The notes under the pieces: model-generated
The model's database searches: none
The model's input: the letters and a program-made list of their open reading frames with translations, nothing else
Told to the model about the DNA's origin: nothing
Position numbers and translations under genes: made by a program
In this document: piece after piece, positions 53,458 to 63,139 of the stretch
Layout: each line of letters opens with the position of its first letter
How positions within the stretch are numbered: the first letter of the stretch is position 1
Source: Burkholderiales bacterium 8X
Lineage (GTDB): Bacteria > Pseudomonadota > Gammaproteobacteria > Burkholderiales > Burkholderiaceae_C
Direction: 5' to 3'
DNA: 64,000 nt
NCBI GenBank assembly: GCA_902506565.1
Contig: LR732703.1
Location: forward strand, 2,218,125 to 2,282,124

Positions 53458-54566
53458 GGCGATACCCAATCTTCTTCGACGAACACCCGGGCCTTGCGCG
53501 GCGTGGCGAGCACGGTGTCGCCTTCCGCCAGGCCCAGGTCCCGGAACTGTTGCGCAGGAAGTTGCGCCTCGATGATGGTTCCGGAGCCCGGATTATCTGG
53601 ATTCGGGTTGACCGGCTCGAGTTCCAGCCGCGCGATCGGCCCGACCACGATGGCACGGCTCAACACCGCCACGATGCCTTGCGGGTGCTCGCCGCCGGCC
53701 GCGGCCTGGTACGGCACCACGCTCAGGTCGTGCGGTCGCACGTAGGCCAGTGCCTTGGCGTTCTGCGCGCCGCGGTTTTCGGGCGAATCGATGCGCAGGC
53801 CCTCGACCATGACCTCGCCTTCGTGGGCCCGGCCATGGAACAGGTTGACGTCGCCGAGGAAGCCGTAGACGAAGGGGCTGGCCGGCTGGTCCCAGACTTC
53901 CTGCGGCGAGCCGACCTGCTCGATGCGGCCGCCGTTCATCAGCACCACGCGGTCGGCCACCTCGAGCGCCTCTTCCTGGTCGTGCGTCACGAAGATGCTG
54001 GTGACATGCAACTCGTCATGCAGTCGGCGAAGCCACCGGCGAAGCTCCTTGCGGACCTTGGCATCGAGCGCGCCGAAGGGCTCGTCGAGCAGCAGCACCT
54101 TCGGCTCGACCGCGAGGGCCCGGGCGAGCGCGATGCGCTGCCGCTGGCCGCCGGAAAGCTGCGCCGGATAGCGATCGGCCAGCCAGTCGAGCTGCACCAG
54201 CCCGAGCAGTTCGTGAACCTTGGACTTGATCACCGCTTCGGAAGGCCGCACCGAGCGCGGCTTGACCCGCAGGCCGAACGCCACGTTCTCGAACACCGTC
54301 ATGTGCCTGAAGAGCGCGTAGTGCTGGAACACGAAGCCCACCTGCCGTTCGCGCACATGCACGTCGGTGGTGTCCTCGCCCGAGAAGAGAATGCTGCCCG
54401 CGTCGGCGGTCTCGAGCCCGGCGATGATGCGCAGCAAGGTGGTCTTGCCGCAGCCCGAGGGGCCGAGCAGCGCGACCAGTTCGCCGGACGCCACGTCGAG
54501 GTTCACGTCGCGCAACGCATGAAAGTCGCCGAAGCGCTTGCTGACCTTTCGGATTTCGATGCTCAT
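53454..54566 (-). CDS. cysA: Sulfate ABC transporter ATP-binding protein CysA
   Basis: The 370-residue ATPase has Walker [19 protein letters not shown], signature [19 protein letters not shown] and Walker [19 protein letters not shown], with the sulfate-type opening [20 protein letters not shown] and a C-terminal regulatory domain. It drives sulfate/thiosulfate uptake. The start overlaps cysW as ATGA and the stop overlaps dsbB as GTGA. Confidence 0.94.
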   Translation of the reverse strand: MSIEIRKVSKRFGDFHALRDVNLDVASGELVALLGPSGCGKTTLLRIIAGLETADAGSILFSGEDTTDVHVRERQVGFVFQHYALFRHMTVFENVAFGLRVKPRSVRPSEAVIKSKVHELLGLVQLDWLADRYPAQLSGGQRQRIALARALAVEPKVLLLDEPFGALDAKVRKELRRWLRRLHDELHVTSIFVTHDQEEALEVADRVVLMNGGRIEQVGSPQEVWDQPASPFVYGFLGDVNLFHGRAHEGEVMVEGLRIDSPENRGAQNAKALAYVRPHDLSVVPYQAAAGGEHPQGIVAVLSRAIVVGPIARLELEPVNPNPDNPGSGTIIEAQLPAQQFRDLGLAEGDTVLATPRKARVFVEEDWVSP

Positions 54567-55483
54567 GGGTTTCCTTGGGGCCTTTCGGGCGGAAGCTCGG
54601 CGATAGCCTTCATCTCGCGTTCGTGGCGCCACTCGATCACGGTCTTGATCACCAGCGTGACCAAAGCCAGGATGGCGAGAAGCGATGCCACGGCGAAGGC
54701 CGCGACCGATTGGTATTCGTTGTACAGAACTTCGACATGCAGCGGCATGGTGTTGGTCTGGCCTCGAATATGGCCGGACACCACCGACACGGCGCCGAAC
54801 TCGCCCATGGCGCGGGCGTTGCAAAGGATCACGCCGTAGAGCAAGCCCCACTTGATGTTGGGCAGCGTCACCCGCCAGAAGGTCTGCCAGCCGGTCGCGC
54901 CCAGCACGATGGCGGCCTGCTCCTCCTCGGTGCCCTGCGCCTGCATCAGCGGAATGAGTTCGCGGGCGATGAAGGGGAAGGTCACGAACACCGTGGCCAG
55001 CACGATGCCGGGCACCGCGAAGATGAACTTGATGTCGTGCGCCTGCAGCCAGGGGCCGAACCAGCCTTGGGCGCCGAACACCAGCACGTAGATCAGCCCC
55101 GCCACCACCGGCGAGACCGCGAACGGCAGGTCGACCAGCGTCGTGAGGACCGACTTGCCGCGGAAGTCGAACTTGGCGATGGCCCAGGCCGCCGCCACGC
55201 CGAAGACGAGGTTCAGCGGCACGGCGATGGCGGCCGTGACGAGCGTCAGCCGGATCGCGCTCCAGGCATCCGGCTCCTTCAGGGCGTCGACGTACGCGCC
55301 CCAGCCCTTGCGCAGGGCCTCGGTCGCGACTGCGGCGAGCGGCAGGACCAGGAACAGGAACATGAAGCCCAGCGCCAGCCCGATCAGCAGCCAGCGCACC
55401 CAGGCGGACTCGGTGGTTCCGGAGCGGGCACGGCGCCTTTGTTGCACGGCGGCAGGCACGGGACGGGTGGCGGCGCCGCTCAT
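54563..55483 (-). CDS. cysW: Sulfate ABC transporter permease CysW
   Basis: The 306-residue permease has six hydrophobic segments after a basic Ala-rich N-terminus of about 30 residues and the EAA-type coupling loop [20 protein letters not shown]. It pairs with CysT. The longer upstream frame is a continuation through cysT in another frame; the ATG at 55483 gives an ATGA overlap with cysT. Confidence 0.93.
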   Translation of the reverse strand: MSGAATRPVPAAVQQRRRARSGTTESAWVRWLLIGLALGFMFLFLVLPLAAVATEALRKGWGAYVDALKEPDAWSAIRLTLVTAAIAVPLNLVFGVAAAWAIAKFDFRGKSVLTTLVDLPFAVSPVVAGLIYVLVFGAQGWFGPWLQAHDIKFIFAVPGIVLATVFVTFPFIARELIPLMQAQGTEEEQAAIVLGATGWQTFWRVTLPNIKWGLLYGVILCNARAMGEFGAVSVVSGHIRGQTNTMPLHVEVLYNEYQSVAAFAVASLLAILALVTLVIKTVIEWRHEREMKAIAELPPERPQGNP

Positions 55484-56343
55484 GACGACGCTCCGGCACG
55501 GCGCCGCTGCCAGGCCTGCAGCGAGTTGATGACCAGCAGCAGCACGAACGAGATGACCAGCATCACCAGCGCGACCGCGGTGGCGCCGGTGTAGTCGTAC
55601 TGTTCGAGCTTGCCGATGATGATGAGTGGCGTGATCTCCGAGATCATCGGCATGTTGCCGGCGATGAAGATCACCGAGCCGTACTCGCCGATGGCGCGCG
55701 CAAACGCCATCGCGAAGCCGGTGAGCAGGGCCGGCGCGATGGACGGCAGGATCACCCGCAGAAAGGTCTGCAGCCGGGTCGCGCCGAGGCTGGTCGCGGC
55801 TTCTTCGAGTTCCTTCTCGGTGTCTTCCAGCACCGGTTGCACGGTGCGGACCACGAAGGGCAGCCCGATGAAGATCAAGGCGATCACGATCCCCGCCGGC
55901 GTGAACGCGAGCTTGATGCCGAGCGGCTCGAGGTACTGGCCGATCCAGCCGTTGCCGGCGAGCAAGGCAGTGAGCGAGATGCCGGCGACGGCCGTGGGCA
56001 GCGCGAACGGCAGGTCGACCAGCGCATCGACGATGCGCTTGCCTGGAAAGCTGTAGCGCACCAGCACCCACGCCACCAGCAGTCCGGCGAAGAGATTGAC
56101 GAGCGCCGCGATCAGCGAGGCGCCGAAGGTGAGCCGGTACGACGCCATGACCCGGGGCGCGGCCACCGCGGCAACGAACTGGTCCCAGCTCATGCCGAAG
56201 GTCTTGAAGACCAGCGCCGAGAGCGGGATCAAGACGATCAGGCAGAGATAGAAGATCGAGAAGCCGAGCGTGAGCTGGAAGCCCGGCAGCACGCGTCGCG
56301 AGACGCCGGTGCCGCCGGCGCGCCCCACGGACGAAGGCGTCAT
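55480..56343 (-). CDS. cysT: Sulfate ABC transporter permease CysT
   Basis: The 287-residue permease has six helices, beginning [21 protein letters not shown] in the first, and the coupling loop [21 protein letters not shown]. It forms the channel with CysW. It overlaps sbp by four bases, so the five genes sbp-cysT-cysW-cysA-dsbB are coupled throughout. Confidence 0.93.
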   Translation of the reverse strand: MTPSSVGRAGGTGVSRRVLPGFQLTLGFSIFYLCLIVLIPLSALVFKTFGMSWDQFVAAVAAPRVMASYRLTFGASLIAALVNLFAGLLVAWVLVRYSFPGKRIVDALVDLPFALPTAVAGISLTALLAGNGWIGQYLEPLGIKLAFTPAGIVIALIFIGLPFVVRTVQPVLEDTEKELEEAATSLGATRLQTFLRVILPSIAPALLTGFAMAFARAIGEYGSVIFIAGNMPMISEITPLIIIGKLEQYDYTGATAVALVMLVISFVLLLVINSLQAWQRRRAGASS

Positions 56344-57341
56344 TTCGCGCCGGGCGTGTAGAGCTTGTCGAACTGTCCACCATCGTTGAAGTGGACCTTC
56401 TGCGCATCGCTCAGGCTGCCGAACAGCTCTTGCACGGTGAAGAGCTGCAGCGGCTTGAAGGTGGCGGCGTTCTTCTTTAGCACGGCCTCGCTGCGCGGCC
56501 GCATCGCGTGCCTGGCGGCGATTTCCTGCGCCTCGTCCGAGTACAGGTAGTCGAGGTAGGCCTTGGCCAGTTCGCCGGTGCCTTTCTTGGCGACGGTGCG
56601 CTCGACCACCGCGACCGGGTTCTCGGCCAACACGCTGATCGACGGGTACACCGCGGTCGCCTTGCCGGCGCCGAATTCGCGATCGATCGAGACCACCTCC
56701 GACTCAAAGGTAATCAGCACGTCGCCGATGTTGCGCTGCAGGAAGGCGGTGGTCGCGTCACGGCCGCCACGCGCGAGGATGGGCACGTTCTTGAAGAGCT
56801 TGCCGACGAATTCGGCGGCCTGCGCGTCGCTTCCGCCCTTCTTCTTGACGTAGCCCCAGGCCGCCAGGTAGGCATAGCGGCCGTTGCCGCCGGTCTTCGG
56901 ATTGACGACCACCACCTGCACGCCCGGCTTGATCAGGTCGTCCCAATCCTTGATGCCCTTGGGATTGCCGTTGCGGGTAAGGAACAGCATCGTCGAGGTG
57001 GTCGGCGAAGCATTGTTCGGGAAGCGCTTGGCCCAGTCCTTGGCGACCACGCCGGCATTGGCGAGGAATTCGATGTCGGTGGTGGTGTTCATGGTGACCA
57101 CGTCGGCATCGAGGCCGTCGGCCACGGCCCGTGCCTGTGCGCTGGAGCCGGCATGCGACTGGTCGATCTTGATGTCCTTGCCGGTGGTCTTCTTGTAGTG
57201 GGCGACGAAGGCGGTGTTGTAGTCCTTGTAGAACTCGCGCGCCACGTCGTAAGACACGTTGAGGAGCGTCTGCGCCGACGACGCGGTACTGGCGGCGACG
57301 AGCAACGCGCCGAGGATCGTCTTGGTTTTGAGGAAGGTCAT
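56340..57341 (-). CDS. sbp: Sulfate-binding periplasmic protein
   Basis: The 333-residue protein has a Sec signal ([20 protein letters not shown]), the sulfate-binding motif opening [37 protein letters not shown] with anion-contact Ser/Gly, and [18 protein letters not shown]. It delivers sulfate to CysTWA. The ATG at 57341 is chosen for the signal peptide; the upstream frame contains no better candidate. It is the first gene of the operon. Confidence 0.93.
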   Translation of the reverse strand: MTFLKTKTILGALLVAASTASSAQTLLNVSYDVAREFYKDYNTAFVAHYKKTTGKDIKIDQSHAGSSAQARAVADGLDADVVTMNTTTDIEFLANAGVVAKDWAKRFPNNASPTTSTMLFLTRNGNPKGIKDWDDLIKPGVQVVVVNPKTGGNGRYAYLAAWGYVKKKGGSDAQAAEFVGKLFKNVPILARGGRDATTAFLQRNIGDVLITFESEVVSIDREFGAGKATAVYPSISVLAENPVAVVERTVAKKGTGELAKAYLDYLYSDEAQEIAARHAMRPRSEAVLKKNAATFKPLQLFTVQELFGSLSDAQKVHFNDGGQFDKLYTPGAK

Positions 57342-57372
57342 GAGCGGGCCAAGGTTTCGAATGAGGTGGGCC

Positions 57373-57406
57373 TGCTGCCAGCGGCGACGAGCGCTTGCTG
57401 GCAGCA
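57373..57406. promoter_or_regulatory. 10-bp inverted repeat in the sbp leader
   Basis: TGCTGCCAGC (57373-57382) and GCTGGCAGCA (57397-57406) are perfect inverted repeats with a 14-bp spacer, 31 bp upstream of the sbp start. On the sbp transcript they would make a stable hairpin; as DNA they could be an operator. No U-run follows. Confidence 0.5.
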
Positions 57407-57557
57407 ACGGGGAGTTGGACGGACTCGGCTGACAAAGCCACGCCATGCGCGATGGCAGGTCGACATCGGTACGCCCGGCATTTTGCATCCGAACGCATTC
57501 GCTTCGCCCTCTGCGGTCATGGCGCCGAGCGAGCGCCGAAGCGGGCTGCCGGCCCGG

Positions 57558-58199
57558 TTACTTGTTGGGCTGCGGCGTCACGCGCAGGTAAGGACGAACC
57601 GTCTTGAAACCCTTCGGAAAGCGCTGCTCGAGCTCAGCCGGATCCTGCAGGCTGGGAAGGATGACCACGTCGTCGCCGTCCTTCCAGTTCGCCGGGGTCG
57701 CGACCTTGTGGCTGTCCGTGAGCTGCAGCGAGTCGATGACACGCAGGATCTCGTCGAAGTTGCGTCCGGTGCTCGCCGGATAGGTGATGGTGGTGCGAAT
57801 GACCTTCTTCGGATCGATGATGAAGACGCTTCGCACGGTGGCGGTGGTCGATGCGTTGGGATGAATCAGGTCGTACAGGTCGGCCACCTTGCGATCCGGG
57901 TCGGCGACGATCGGGAAGTCGACGGTGGTGTTCTGGGTCGCGTCGATGTCGCGGATCCATTCCTTGTGCTTGTCCGCGGGGTCGACGCTGATCGCGATCG
58001 GCTTCACGCCGCGCTTCGCAAACTCGGTGGCGAGCGCCGCGGTCTTGCCGAGCTCGGTGGTGCAGACAGGGGTGAAGTCGGCCGGGTGCGAGAAGAAGAC
58101 CACCCACGAATCGCCGGCCCATTGATGGAAATGGATGACGCCTTCGCTCGAGTCCTGGGTGAAGTCGGGGGCGGTATCGCCGAGTCGCAGGGTTGCCAT
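57558..58199 (-). CDS. Peroxiredoxin (1-Cys, Prx6-like)
   Basis: The 213-residue thiol peroxidase has the active-site motif HPADFTPVCTTELGK with the peroxidatic Cys near residue 46 and no obvious resolving Cys downstream, placing it with Prx6-type enzymes. It begins MATLRLGDTAPDFTQDSSEG and ends in the C-terminal extension PTPQPNK-like tail of this class. It reduces hydrogen peroxide and organic peroxides. It sits upstream of the sulfate operon on the same strand but 216 bp away, so probably under its own promoter. Confidence 0.92.
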   Translation of the reverse strand: MATLRLGDTAPDFTQDSSEGVIHFHQWAGDSWVVFFSHPADFTPVCTTELGKTAALATEFAKRGVKPIAISVDPADKHKEWIRDIDATQNTTVDFPIVADPDRKVADLYDLIHPNASTTATVRSVFIIDPKKVIRTTITYPASTGRNFDEILRVIDSLQLTDSHKVATPANWKDGDDVVILPSLQDPAELEQRFPKGFKTVRPYLRVTPQPNK

Positions 58200-58314
58200 G
58201 GTTCTTCCTCCAAACAAGTGAGCCGGCGATTCTGCGCACACCGAGCGCTGCGACAAACGAACATCTGCTTCTTTGGATATGGCCGCGATCGCATATGGCC
58301 TGTTGCAGCCGTCG

Positions 58315-59232
58315 TCAACCGGCGGCTTCGACCGCTTCGTCGCCGTCGAGGTGCTCCGCCAGGAAGTCGATCAGCCGGCGCACGGCCGGCACCAAGGCTC
58401 GGCGCGCGGGAAACATGGCGTGCACGATGCCCGGCGCCGGCCCCCATCCGGGCAAGACCTCCTGCAAGGTGCCCGCGCGCAATTCGGCGGAGCACATGTA
58501 GTCGGGCAGTACCGAGGCGCCGGTTCCTTGGACGACGGCGAACTTGAGGGTCAGGAGGTCGTCCGCCAGGTAGCGGGGGCGGTGGTTCTGGACGAACACC
58601 CGGCCGCCCGGTCCTTCGAGTCGCCAGTCGCTGCGGCCATCGGTTGCGGACATGGCAACCGTGTCGAGCCGGGCGAGGTCGTCGGTCGTCGCGACCGGCC
58701 CCTGCCGATCGAGCAGTGCCGGGCTCGCGACCAGGATTCCGCGGCTCGCTCCGAAAGTCTTGGCAACCAGCGTGGCGCTGTCTTCGATGACCGGCCGAAC
58801 TCGCAAGGCGATGTCGATGCCCTCCTCCACCAGGTCGACCGGCCGGTTGACGACCTTCATCTCCACCTGCACCGCCGGGTAGAGCGCCATGAAAGCCGGC
58901 ACCAGCCGGCCCACCCCGCTCTGCGCCAACGTGATCGGGCAGCTCAGCCTGACCAGGCCGCGGGGCTCCGTCTGCACCTGCGACACCGCTTCGGCTGCGG
59001 CCTGTGCGGTGTCGCGCATGGCGATGCAGTGCCGCAGGTAGAGCTCGCCCGCCGGTGTGAGGGAGATCCGGCGGGTGCTGCGCTGCATCAGTTGCACGCC
59101 GAGTTCGGCTTCCAGCTCGGCGACCCGGCGCGACAGGCGGGACTTGGGTATCGACAGCGCGCGGCTGGCGGCAGCGAAGCCGCCTCGCTCTGCAACCTCG
59201 GCAAAAAACAGCATGTCGTTCAGGTCTAGCAT
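58315..59232 (-). CDS. LysR family transcriptional regulator
   Basis: The 305-residue regulator has an N-terminal winged helix (DMLFFAEVAERGGFAAASRALSIPKSRLSRRVAELE; short segments RGGFAAASRAL and SRLSRRVAELE show the helices) and an effector-binding domain. It is divergently transcribed from the azoreductase gene, the classical arrangement of a LysR protein controlling its neighbour, probably in response to quinones or electrophiles. Confidence 0.92.
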   Translation of the reverse strand: MLDLNDMLFFAEVAERGGFAAASRALSIPKSRLSRRVAELEAELGVQLMQRSTRRISLTPAGELYLRHCIAMRDTAQAAAEAVSQVQTEPRGLVRLSCPITLAQSGVGRLVPAFMALYPAVQVEMKVVNRPVDLVEEGIDIALRVRPVIEDSATLVAKTFGASRGILVASPALLDRQGPVATTDDLARLDTVAMSATDGRSDWRLEGPGGRVFVQNHRPRYLADDLLTLKFAVVQGTGASVLPDYMCSAELRAGTLQEVLPGWGPAPGIVHAMFPARRALVPAVRRLIDFLAEHLDGDEAVEAAG

Positions 59233-59233
59233 C

Positions 59234-59276
59234 GTTCGATTGTCCTACGGATGGAACGAACTAACCTGCATAGGAC
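59234..59276. promoter_or_regulatory. Candidate LysR operator region
   Basis: Between the divergent LysR and azoreductase genes are two nested inverted repeats: GTTCG (59234-59238) with CGAAC (59257-59261), and GTCCTA (59242-59247) with TAGGAC (59271-59276). LysR sites are often degenerate palindromes near the start of the divergent gene. The exact site cannot be fixed by eye. Confidence 0.4.
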
Positions 59277-59357
59277 TACTTATCAATGATTGGTCGCAAA
59301 AATAGAATCAACGACATGCCGGACCGTCTCGGTCCGACGACTCAACGAAAGCTGGTG

Positions 59358-60005
59358 ATGAAACTTCTTCATGTCGATTCGAGCGTGCTCGGTGCCCAAT
59401 CCACTTCCCGCCTCCTCTCGGCGGAGCTGGTCCAGGCGTGGCAGCAAAACCATCCGGGAACGCAGGTCGACTACCTCGACCTGGCGACCGACGCGCCCAA
59501 CCACTTCAGCGCCGATTCCCTCGGCATCAAGCTCGGCATGCAAGCCGAGCCGACCGAGGCGCAGCGCAAGGAAAACCAGGTGTCCGAGCAGCTGGTGACG
59601 CAGTTCCTGGCGGCAGACGTGATCGTGATCGGCGCGCCGATGTACAACTTCTCGATCCCGACCCAGCTCAAGGCCTGGATCGACCGGCTCGCTCAGGCCG
59701 GCCGCACCTTCAAGTACACCGAGAAAGGCCCCGTCGGCCTCGCTGGCGGCAAGACCGTGATCGTGGCTGCGAGCCGCGGCGGCGTGTATTCGGCCACCGA
59801 GAGCGGACAGGCCGCGGAACATCAGGAGAGCTACCTGAAGGTGATCTTCGGCTTCTTCGGCATCACCGATGTCCGCTTCGTGCGCGCCGAAGGCCTGGCG
59901 ATGGGCGAGGCGGCCAAGGCGTCTGCGCTGGCCGCCGCCCGCGCCGAGATCGCCAAGGTGACCCGCGAAGCCGCCAACCAGGACAAGGCCGCGCTGGCCG
60001 CCTGA
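59358..60005 (+). CDS. azoR: FMN-dependent NADH-azoreductase
   Basis: The 215-residue flavodoxin-fold enzyme opens [20 protein letters not shown] with the phosphate-binding SxxxxxSxS pattern, then [19 protein letters not shown] and [12 protein letters not shown] for FMN binding. It reduces quinones and azo compounds with NADH. An upstream ATG at 59286 is in frame, but MKLLHVDSS is the family start and GGTGATG spacing supports it. It is divergent from the LysR gene. Confidence 0.92.
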   Translation: MKLLHVDSSVLGAQSTSRLLSAELVQAWQQNHPGTQVDYLDLATDAPNHFSADSLGIKLGMQAEPTEAQRKENQVSEQLVTQFLAADVIVIGAPMYNFSIPTQLKAWIDRLAQAGRTFKYTEKGPVGLAGGKTVIVAASRGGVYSATESGQAAEHQESYLKVIFGFFGITDVRFVRAEGLAMGEAAKASALAAARAEIAKVTREAANQDKAALAA

Positions 60006-60033
60006 ACAGCGGGCCGGCGCCGAGGGCCTGAAC

Positions 60034-60588
60034 TCAGTCCGCGTGCGCCTTGACCCAGGCCAGGTACTTGTCCATCCAGGTCTGCAGGAACTTCTGGGTC
60101 GAGGCATCGCCGATGTTGCCTTGCTCGTCGAAGAGTCCATCCTTGTTCTGGATGAAAGCTTCGGGCTGGCCGAGGGTCGGCACGTCGAGGTAGGCCAGCA
60201 CGTTGCGCAGGTGCTGCTGCGCGGTCGCCGTGCCGATCGCGCCCACCGACACCCCGATCACGCCTGCCGGCTTGCCGGCCCAGGCGCTCTGCCCGTAGGG
60301 ACGCGAGGCATGGTCGATCGCGTTCTTGAGCACACCGGGAATCGAGCGGTTGTATTCGGGCGTGACGAAGAGCAGGCCTTGCGCGTTCACGATCTCCGTC
60401 TTGAGTCGCTTCACGGCGGGCGGCTGGTTGGCATCGTCATCCTGGTTGTAGGGCGGCAGGTCGTCGATCCGAAGATGCTCGAAGCTGAAATCCTCCGGCG
60501 CCAGCTTGGCCAGCGCGAGCGCGAGCCGACGGTTGAACGAGTCGGCCCGAAGGCTGCCGACGACCACTGCAATTCGGAACGTGTCCAT
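60034..60588 (-). CDS. NADPH-dependent FMN reductase (ChrR-like)
   Basis: The 184-residue flavodoxin-like reductase has VVVGSLRADSFNRRLALALA (FMN phosphate loop), FVTPEYNRSIPGVLKNAIDH and KPAGVIGVSVGAIGTA. Members reduce chromate, quinones or azo dyes. It is convergent with azoR with 28 bp between the stops. The start has AAGGAG in front. It is 50 bp downstream of the serine acetyltransferase stop, on the same strand. Confidence 0.9.
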   Translation of the reverse strand: MDTFRIAVVVGSLRADSFNRRLALALAKLAPEDFSFEHLRIDDLPPYNQDDDANQPPAVKRLKTEIVNAQGLLFVTPEYNRSIPGVLKNAIDHASRPYGQSAWAGKPAGVIGVSVGAIGTATAQQHLRNVLAYLDVPTLGQPEAFIQNKDGLFDEQGNIGDASTQKFLQTWMDKYLAWVKAHAD

Positions 60589-60638
60589 GAAAACTCCTTG
60601 AAGTGAATGTGCGGACGCCGCTTTGTCTCGGAAACCGC

Positions 60639-61553
60639 TCAGCGGTGCGGGCGATGTGGCGCGTTCTGCAGGCTGGCCTGGGTCACGTTCGCGCCGGGCG
60701 GCACGTCGTCGGTGATCCACACGTTGCCGCCGATGACGGCGCCTTTCCCGAGCGTGACGCGCCCCAGGATCGTCGCGCCGGCATAGATCACGACATCGTC
60801 CTCGACCACCGGATGCCGCGGCAGGCCCTTCTGCAGATTGCCTTCGGCATCGGTCGGGAAGCGCTTGGCGCCGAGCGTGACCGCCTGGTAGATCCGCACC
60901 CGCTTGCCGATGACCGCGGTTTCGCCGATCACGACGCCGGTGCCGTGGTCGATGAAGAAGCCGGTATCGATGCGCGCGCCCGGATGGATGTCGATGCCGG
61001 TCTGCGAATGCGCAAGCTCCGAGGTGATGCGCGCCAGGAGCGGCAAACCATGCGTGTACAGCTGGTGCGCCAGGCGGTGATGGATCATCGCGAGGATGCC
61101 CGGATAGCAGAGCAGCACTTCGTCCACGCTGCGCGCCGCCGGGTCGCCCTCGAAGGCTGCGAGCACGTCGCCGTCGAGCATCCGGCGAATATCCGGCAAC
61201 GCCGAGGCGAAGCTCCGGATGGCTTCGGTCGCCTGCCGGTCGATGTCCTCGGCTTCGTGCGGCTGGTGGCGGGCGCTGTAGTTGAGTTCGAGCCGAGCCT
61301 GGGTCCACAAGGATTGCAGCGCGGCATCGAGCGTGTAGCCGACGTAGTAGTCCTCGCTCTCGTGCCGGAGGTCCGGCGGTCCGAGCCGCATCGGGAAGAG
61401 CGCCCCCTTGAGCGACTCCAGCGCCAGCGCGATCGCGTCGCGCGACGGAAATTCGCGCCCGATCGGGTCGCGCGAGCGGTTCTGCGAATCGCGCCATTCG
61501 TCGCGTGCCGCGTGCAGCGCCGCGACGGTATGGCTCACGTCGAAGAGGGACAT
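60639..61553 (-). CDS. epsC: Serine O-acetyltransferase, EpsC type
   Basis: The 304-residue enzyme acetylates serine for cysteine synthesis. An N-terminal helical region (about 1-170) is followed by a left-handed beta-helix with hexapeptide repeats: IDIHPGARIDTGFFIDHGTG, VVIGETAVIGKRVRIYQ and VVEDDVVIYAGATILGRVTLGK, quoted in pieces. The catalytic His lies in SELAHSQTGIDIH or HGTG. Longer than CysE and typical of the EpsC branch. It starts 24 bp after fumC, so the two may be cotranscribed. Confidence 0.9.
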   Translation of the reverse strand: MSLFDVSHTVAALHAARDEWRDSQNRSRDPIGREFPSRDAIALALESLKGALFPMRLGPPDLRHESEDYYVGYTLDAALQSLWTQARLELNYSARHQPHEAEDIDRQATEAIRSFASALPDIRRMLDGDVLAAFEGDPAARSVDEVLLCYPGILAMIHHRLAHQLYTHGLPLLARITSELAHSQTGIDIHPGARIDTGFFIDHGTGVVIGETAVIGKRVRIYQAVTLGAKRFPTDAEGNLQKGLPRHPVVEDDVVIYAGATILGRVTLGKGAVIGGNVWITDDVPPGANVTQASLQNAPHRPHR

Positions 61554-61576
61554 GTTGCTTCCTCCCGCTGGTCGTT

Positions 61577-62968
61577 TCAGATCATGTTGCCCGGAACCAC
61601 CCATTGGTCGAACTGCTCGGCCGTGAGATGCCCCGAGGCCACCGCCGCTTCGCGGAGGCTGGTGCCTTCCTTGTGCGCCTTCTTGGCGATGAACGCCGCC
61701 TTGTCGTAGCCGATGTGGGTATTGAGCGCGGTCACCAGCATCAGCGAGCGCTGCACGAGTTCGTCGATGCGTTCGCGGTTGGGCTCGATGCCGACGGCGC
61801 AGTGATCGTTGAAGCTGCGCATGCCGTCTGCGAGCAGCCGCACGCTCTGCAGGAAGTTGTGGGCCACCATCGGCCGGAACACGTTGAGCTCGAAGTTGCC
61901 GGACGCGCCGCCGAAGTTGATCGCGACATCGTTGCCGAAGACCTGCGCCGCGAGCATCGTCACGGCTTCGCTCTGGGTCGGGTTGACCTTGCCCGGCATG
62001 ATCGAGGAACCCGGCTCGTTCTCCGGAATGCTCAGCTCGCCGATGCCGCTGCGCGGGCCGCTCGCCAGCCAGCGCACGTCGTTGGCGATCTTCATCATGC
62101 TGGCCGCCAGGGTCTTGAGCGAGCCGTGCGCATGCACCAGGGCGTCGACGCTGGCCATCGCCTCGAATTTGCTCGGCGCCGTGACGAACGGCAGGCCGGT
62201 CAGCTTCGCCAGCTCGGCCGCGACCTGTTCGGCATAGCCCTTCGGTGCGTTGAGCCCGGTGCCGACCGCCGTGCCGCCGAGCGCCAGTTCGCACAGGTGG
62301 GGCAAGGCATCGCGCACATGCTTCTCGCCGTGTGCGAGCTGCGCCACGTAGCCCGAGAACTCCTGGCCGAGCGTCAGGGGCGTCGCGTCCTGCAGGTGAG
62401 TCCGGCCGATCTTGACGATGCCGGCGAATTCCTTCGACTTCCTGTCGAGCGTGCCGCGCAGCAGCGCGATGGCGGGCAGCAGCCGGTTGGTGATCGCATC
62501 GACGGCGGCCACGTGCATGGCAGTCGGGAACACGTCGTTGGACGACTGGCTTCGGTTGACGTCGTCGTTCGGATGCACGAGGCGGCCCTCGCCCCGTTCG
62601 CCGCCGAGCAGCTCCGAGGCGCGATTGGCCAGCACCTCGTTCACGTTCATGTTGGTCTGGGTGCCCGAGCCGGTCTGCCACACCACCAGCGGGAACTCCG
62701 CGGGATGCTTGCCGGCGACGACTTCGTCGGCGGCCTCCACGATGGCCTTCGTCTTCTTCTCGTCCTGCAGGCCGAGCGCATGGTTCACCACCGCGGATGC
62801 GCGCTTGACCTGGGCCAGGGCCCGGATGATCTCGAGCGGCTGCTTCTCGCCGGAAATGTCGAAGTTCTGCAGCGAGCGCTGGGTCTGCGCGCCCCAGAGG
62901 CGATCGGCAGGAACCTCGATCGGGCCGAAAGTGTCGCGCTCGACGCGGTGGGCGGGGGTGGAACTCAT
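61577..62968 (-). CDS. fumC: Class II fumarate hydratase
   Basis: The 463-residue iron-free fumarase has the superfamily signature [15 protein letters not shown], plus [20 protein letters not shown] and the catalytic region [18 protein letters not shown]. It interconverts fumarate and malate. The ATG at 62968 begins [20 protein letters not shown], the normal start. It is divergent from the oxygen-sensitive class I fumarase gene. Confidence 0.95.
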   Translation of the reverse strand: MSSTPAHRVERDTFGPIEVPADRLWGAQTQRSLQNFDISGEKQPLEIIRALAQVKRASAVVNHALGLQDEKKTKAIVEAADEVVAGKHPAEFPLVVWQTGSGTQTNMNVNEVLANRASELLGGERGEGRLVHPNDDVNRSQSSNDVFPTAMHVAAVDAITNRLLPAIALLRGTLDRKSKEFAGIVKIGRTHLQDATPLTLGQEFSGYVAQLAHGEKHVRDALPHLCELALGGTAVGTGLNAPKGYAEQVAAELAKLTGLPFVTAPSKFEAMASVDALVHAHGSLKTLAASMMKIANDVRWLASGPRSGIGELSIPENEPGSSIMPGKVNPTQSEAVTMLAAQVFGNDVAINFGGASGNFELNVFRPMVAHNFLQSVRLLADGMRSFNDHCAVGIEPNRERIDELVQRSLMLVTALNTHIGYDKAAFIAKKAHKEGTSLREAAVASGHLTAEQFDQWVVPGNMI

Positions 62969-63139
62969 GAGGGGACTCCGCAAGATCACTGAAATCACTG
63001 AACGATGCGACCGCGCGGACGAAGGCGCGATCGGGGCGAAGGTCAGTATCGTCCAGGCCGGATACGCCCGCAGGCGGCGGGAATTGGCCCTTGCGCCAGG
63101 GATAATTGCCGCCTTCGAGCCTCATCCCCACGACACGAC

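Noticed and set aside
53458..53469. TTG start for dsbB giving four extra residues
   Set aside because: The GTG at 53457 overlaps the cysA stop as GTGA and begins the usual VIDWYF sequence; the TTG would lie inside cysA with no added support.
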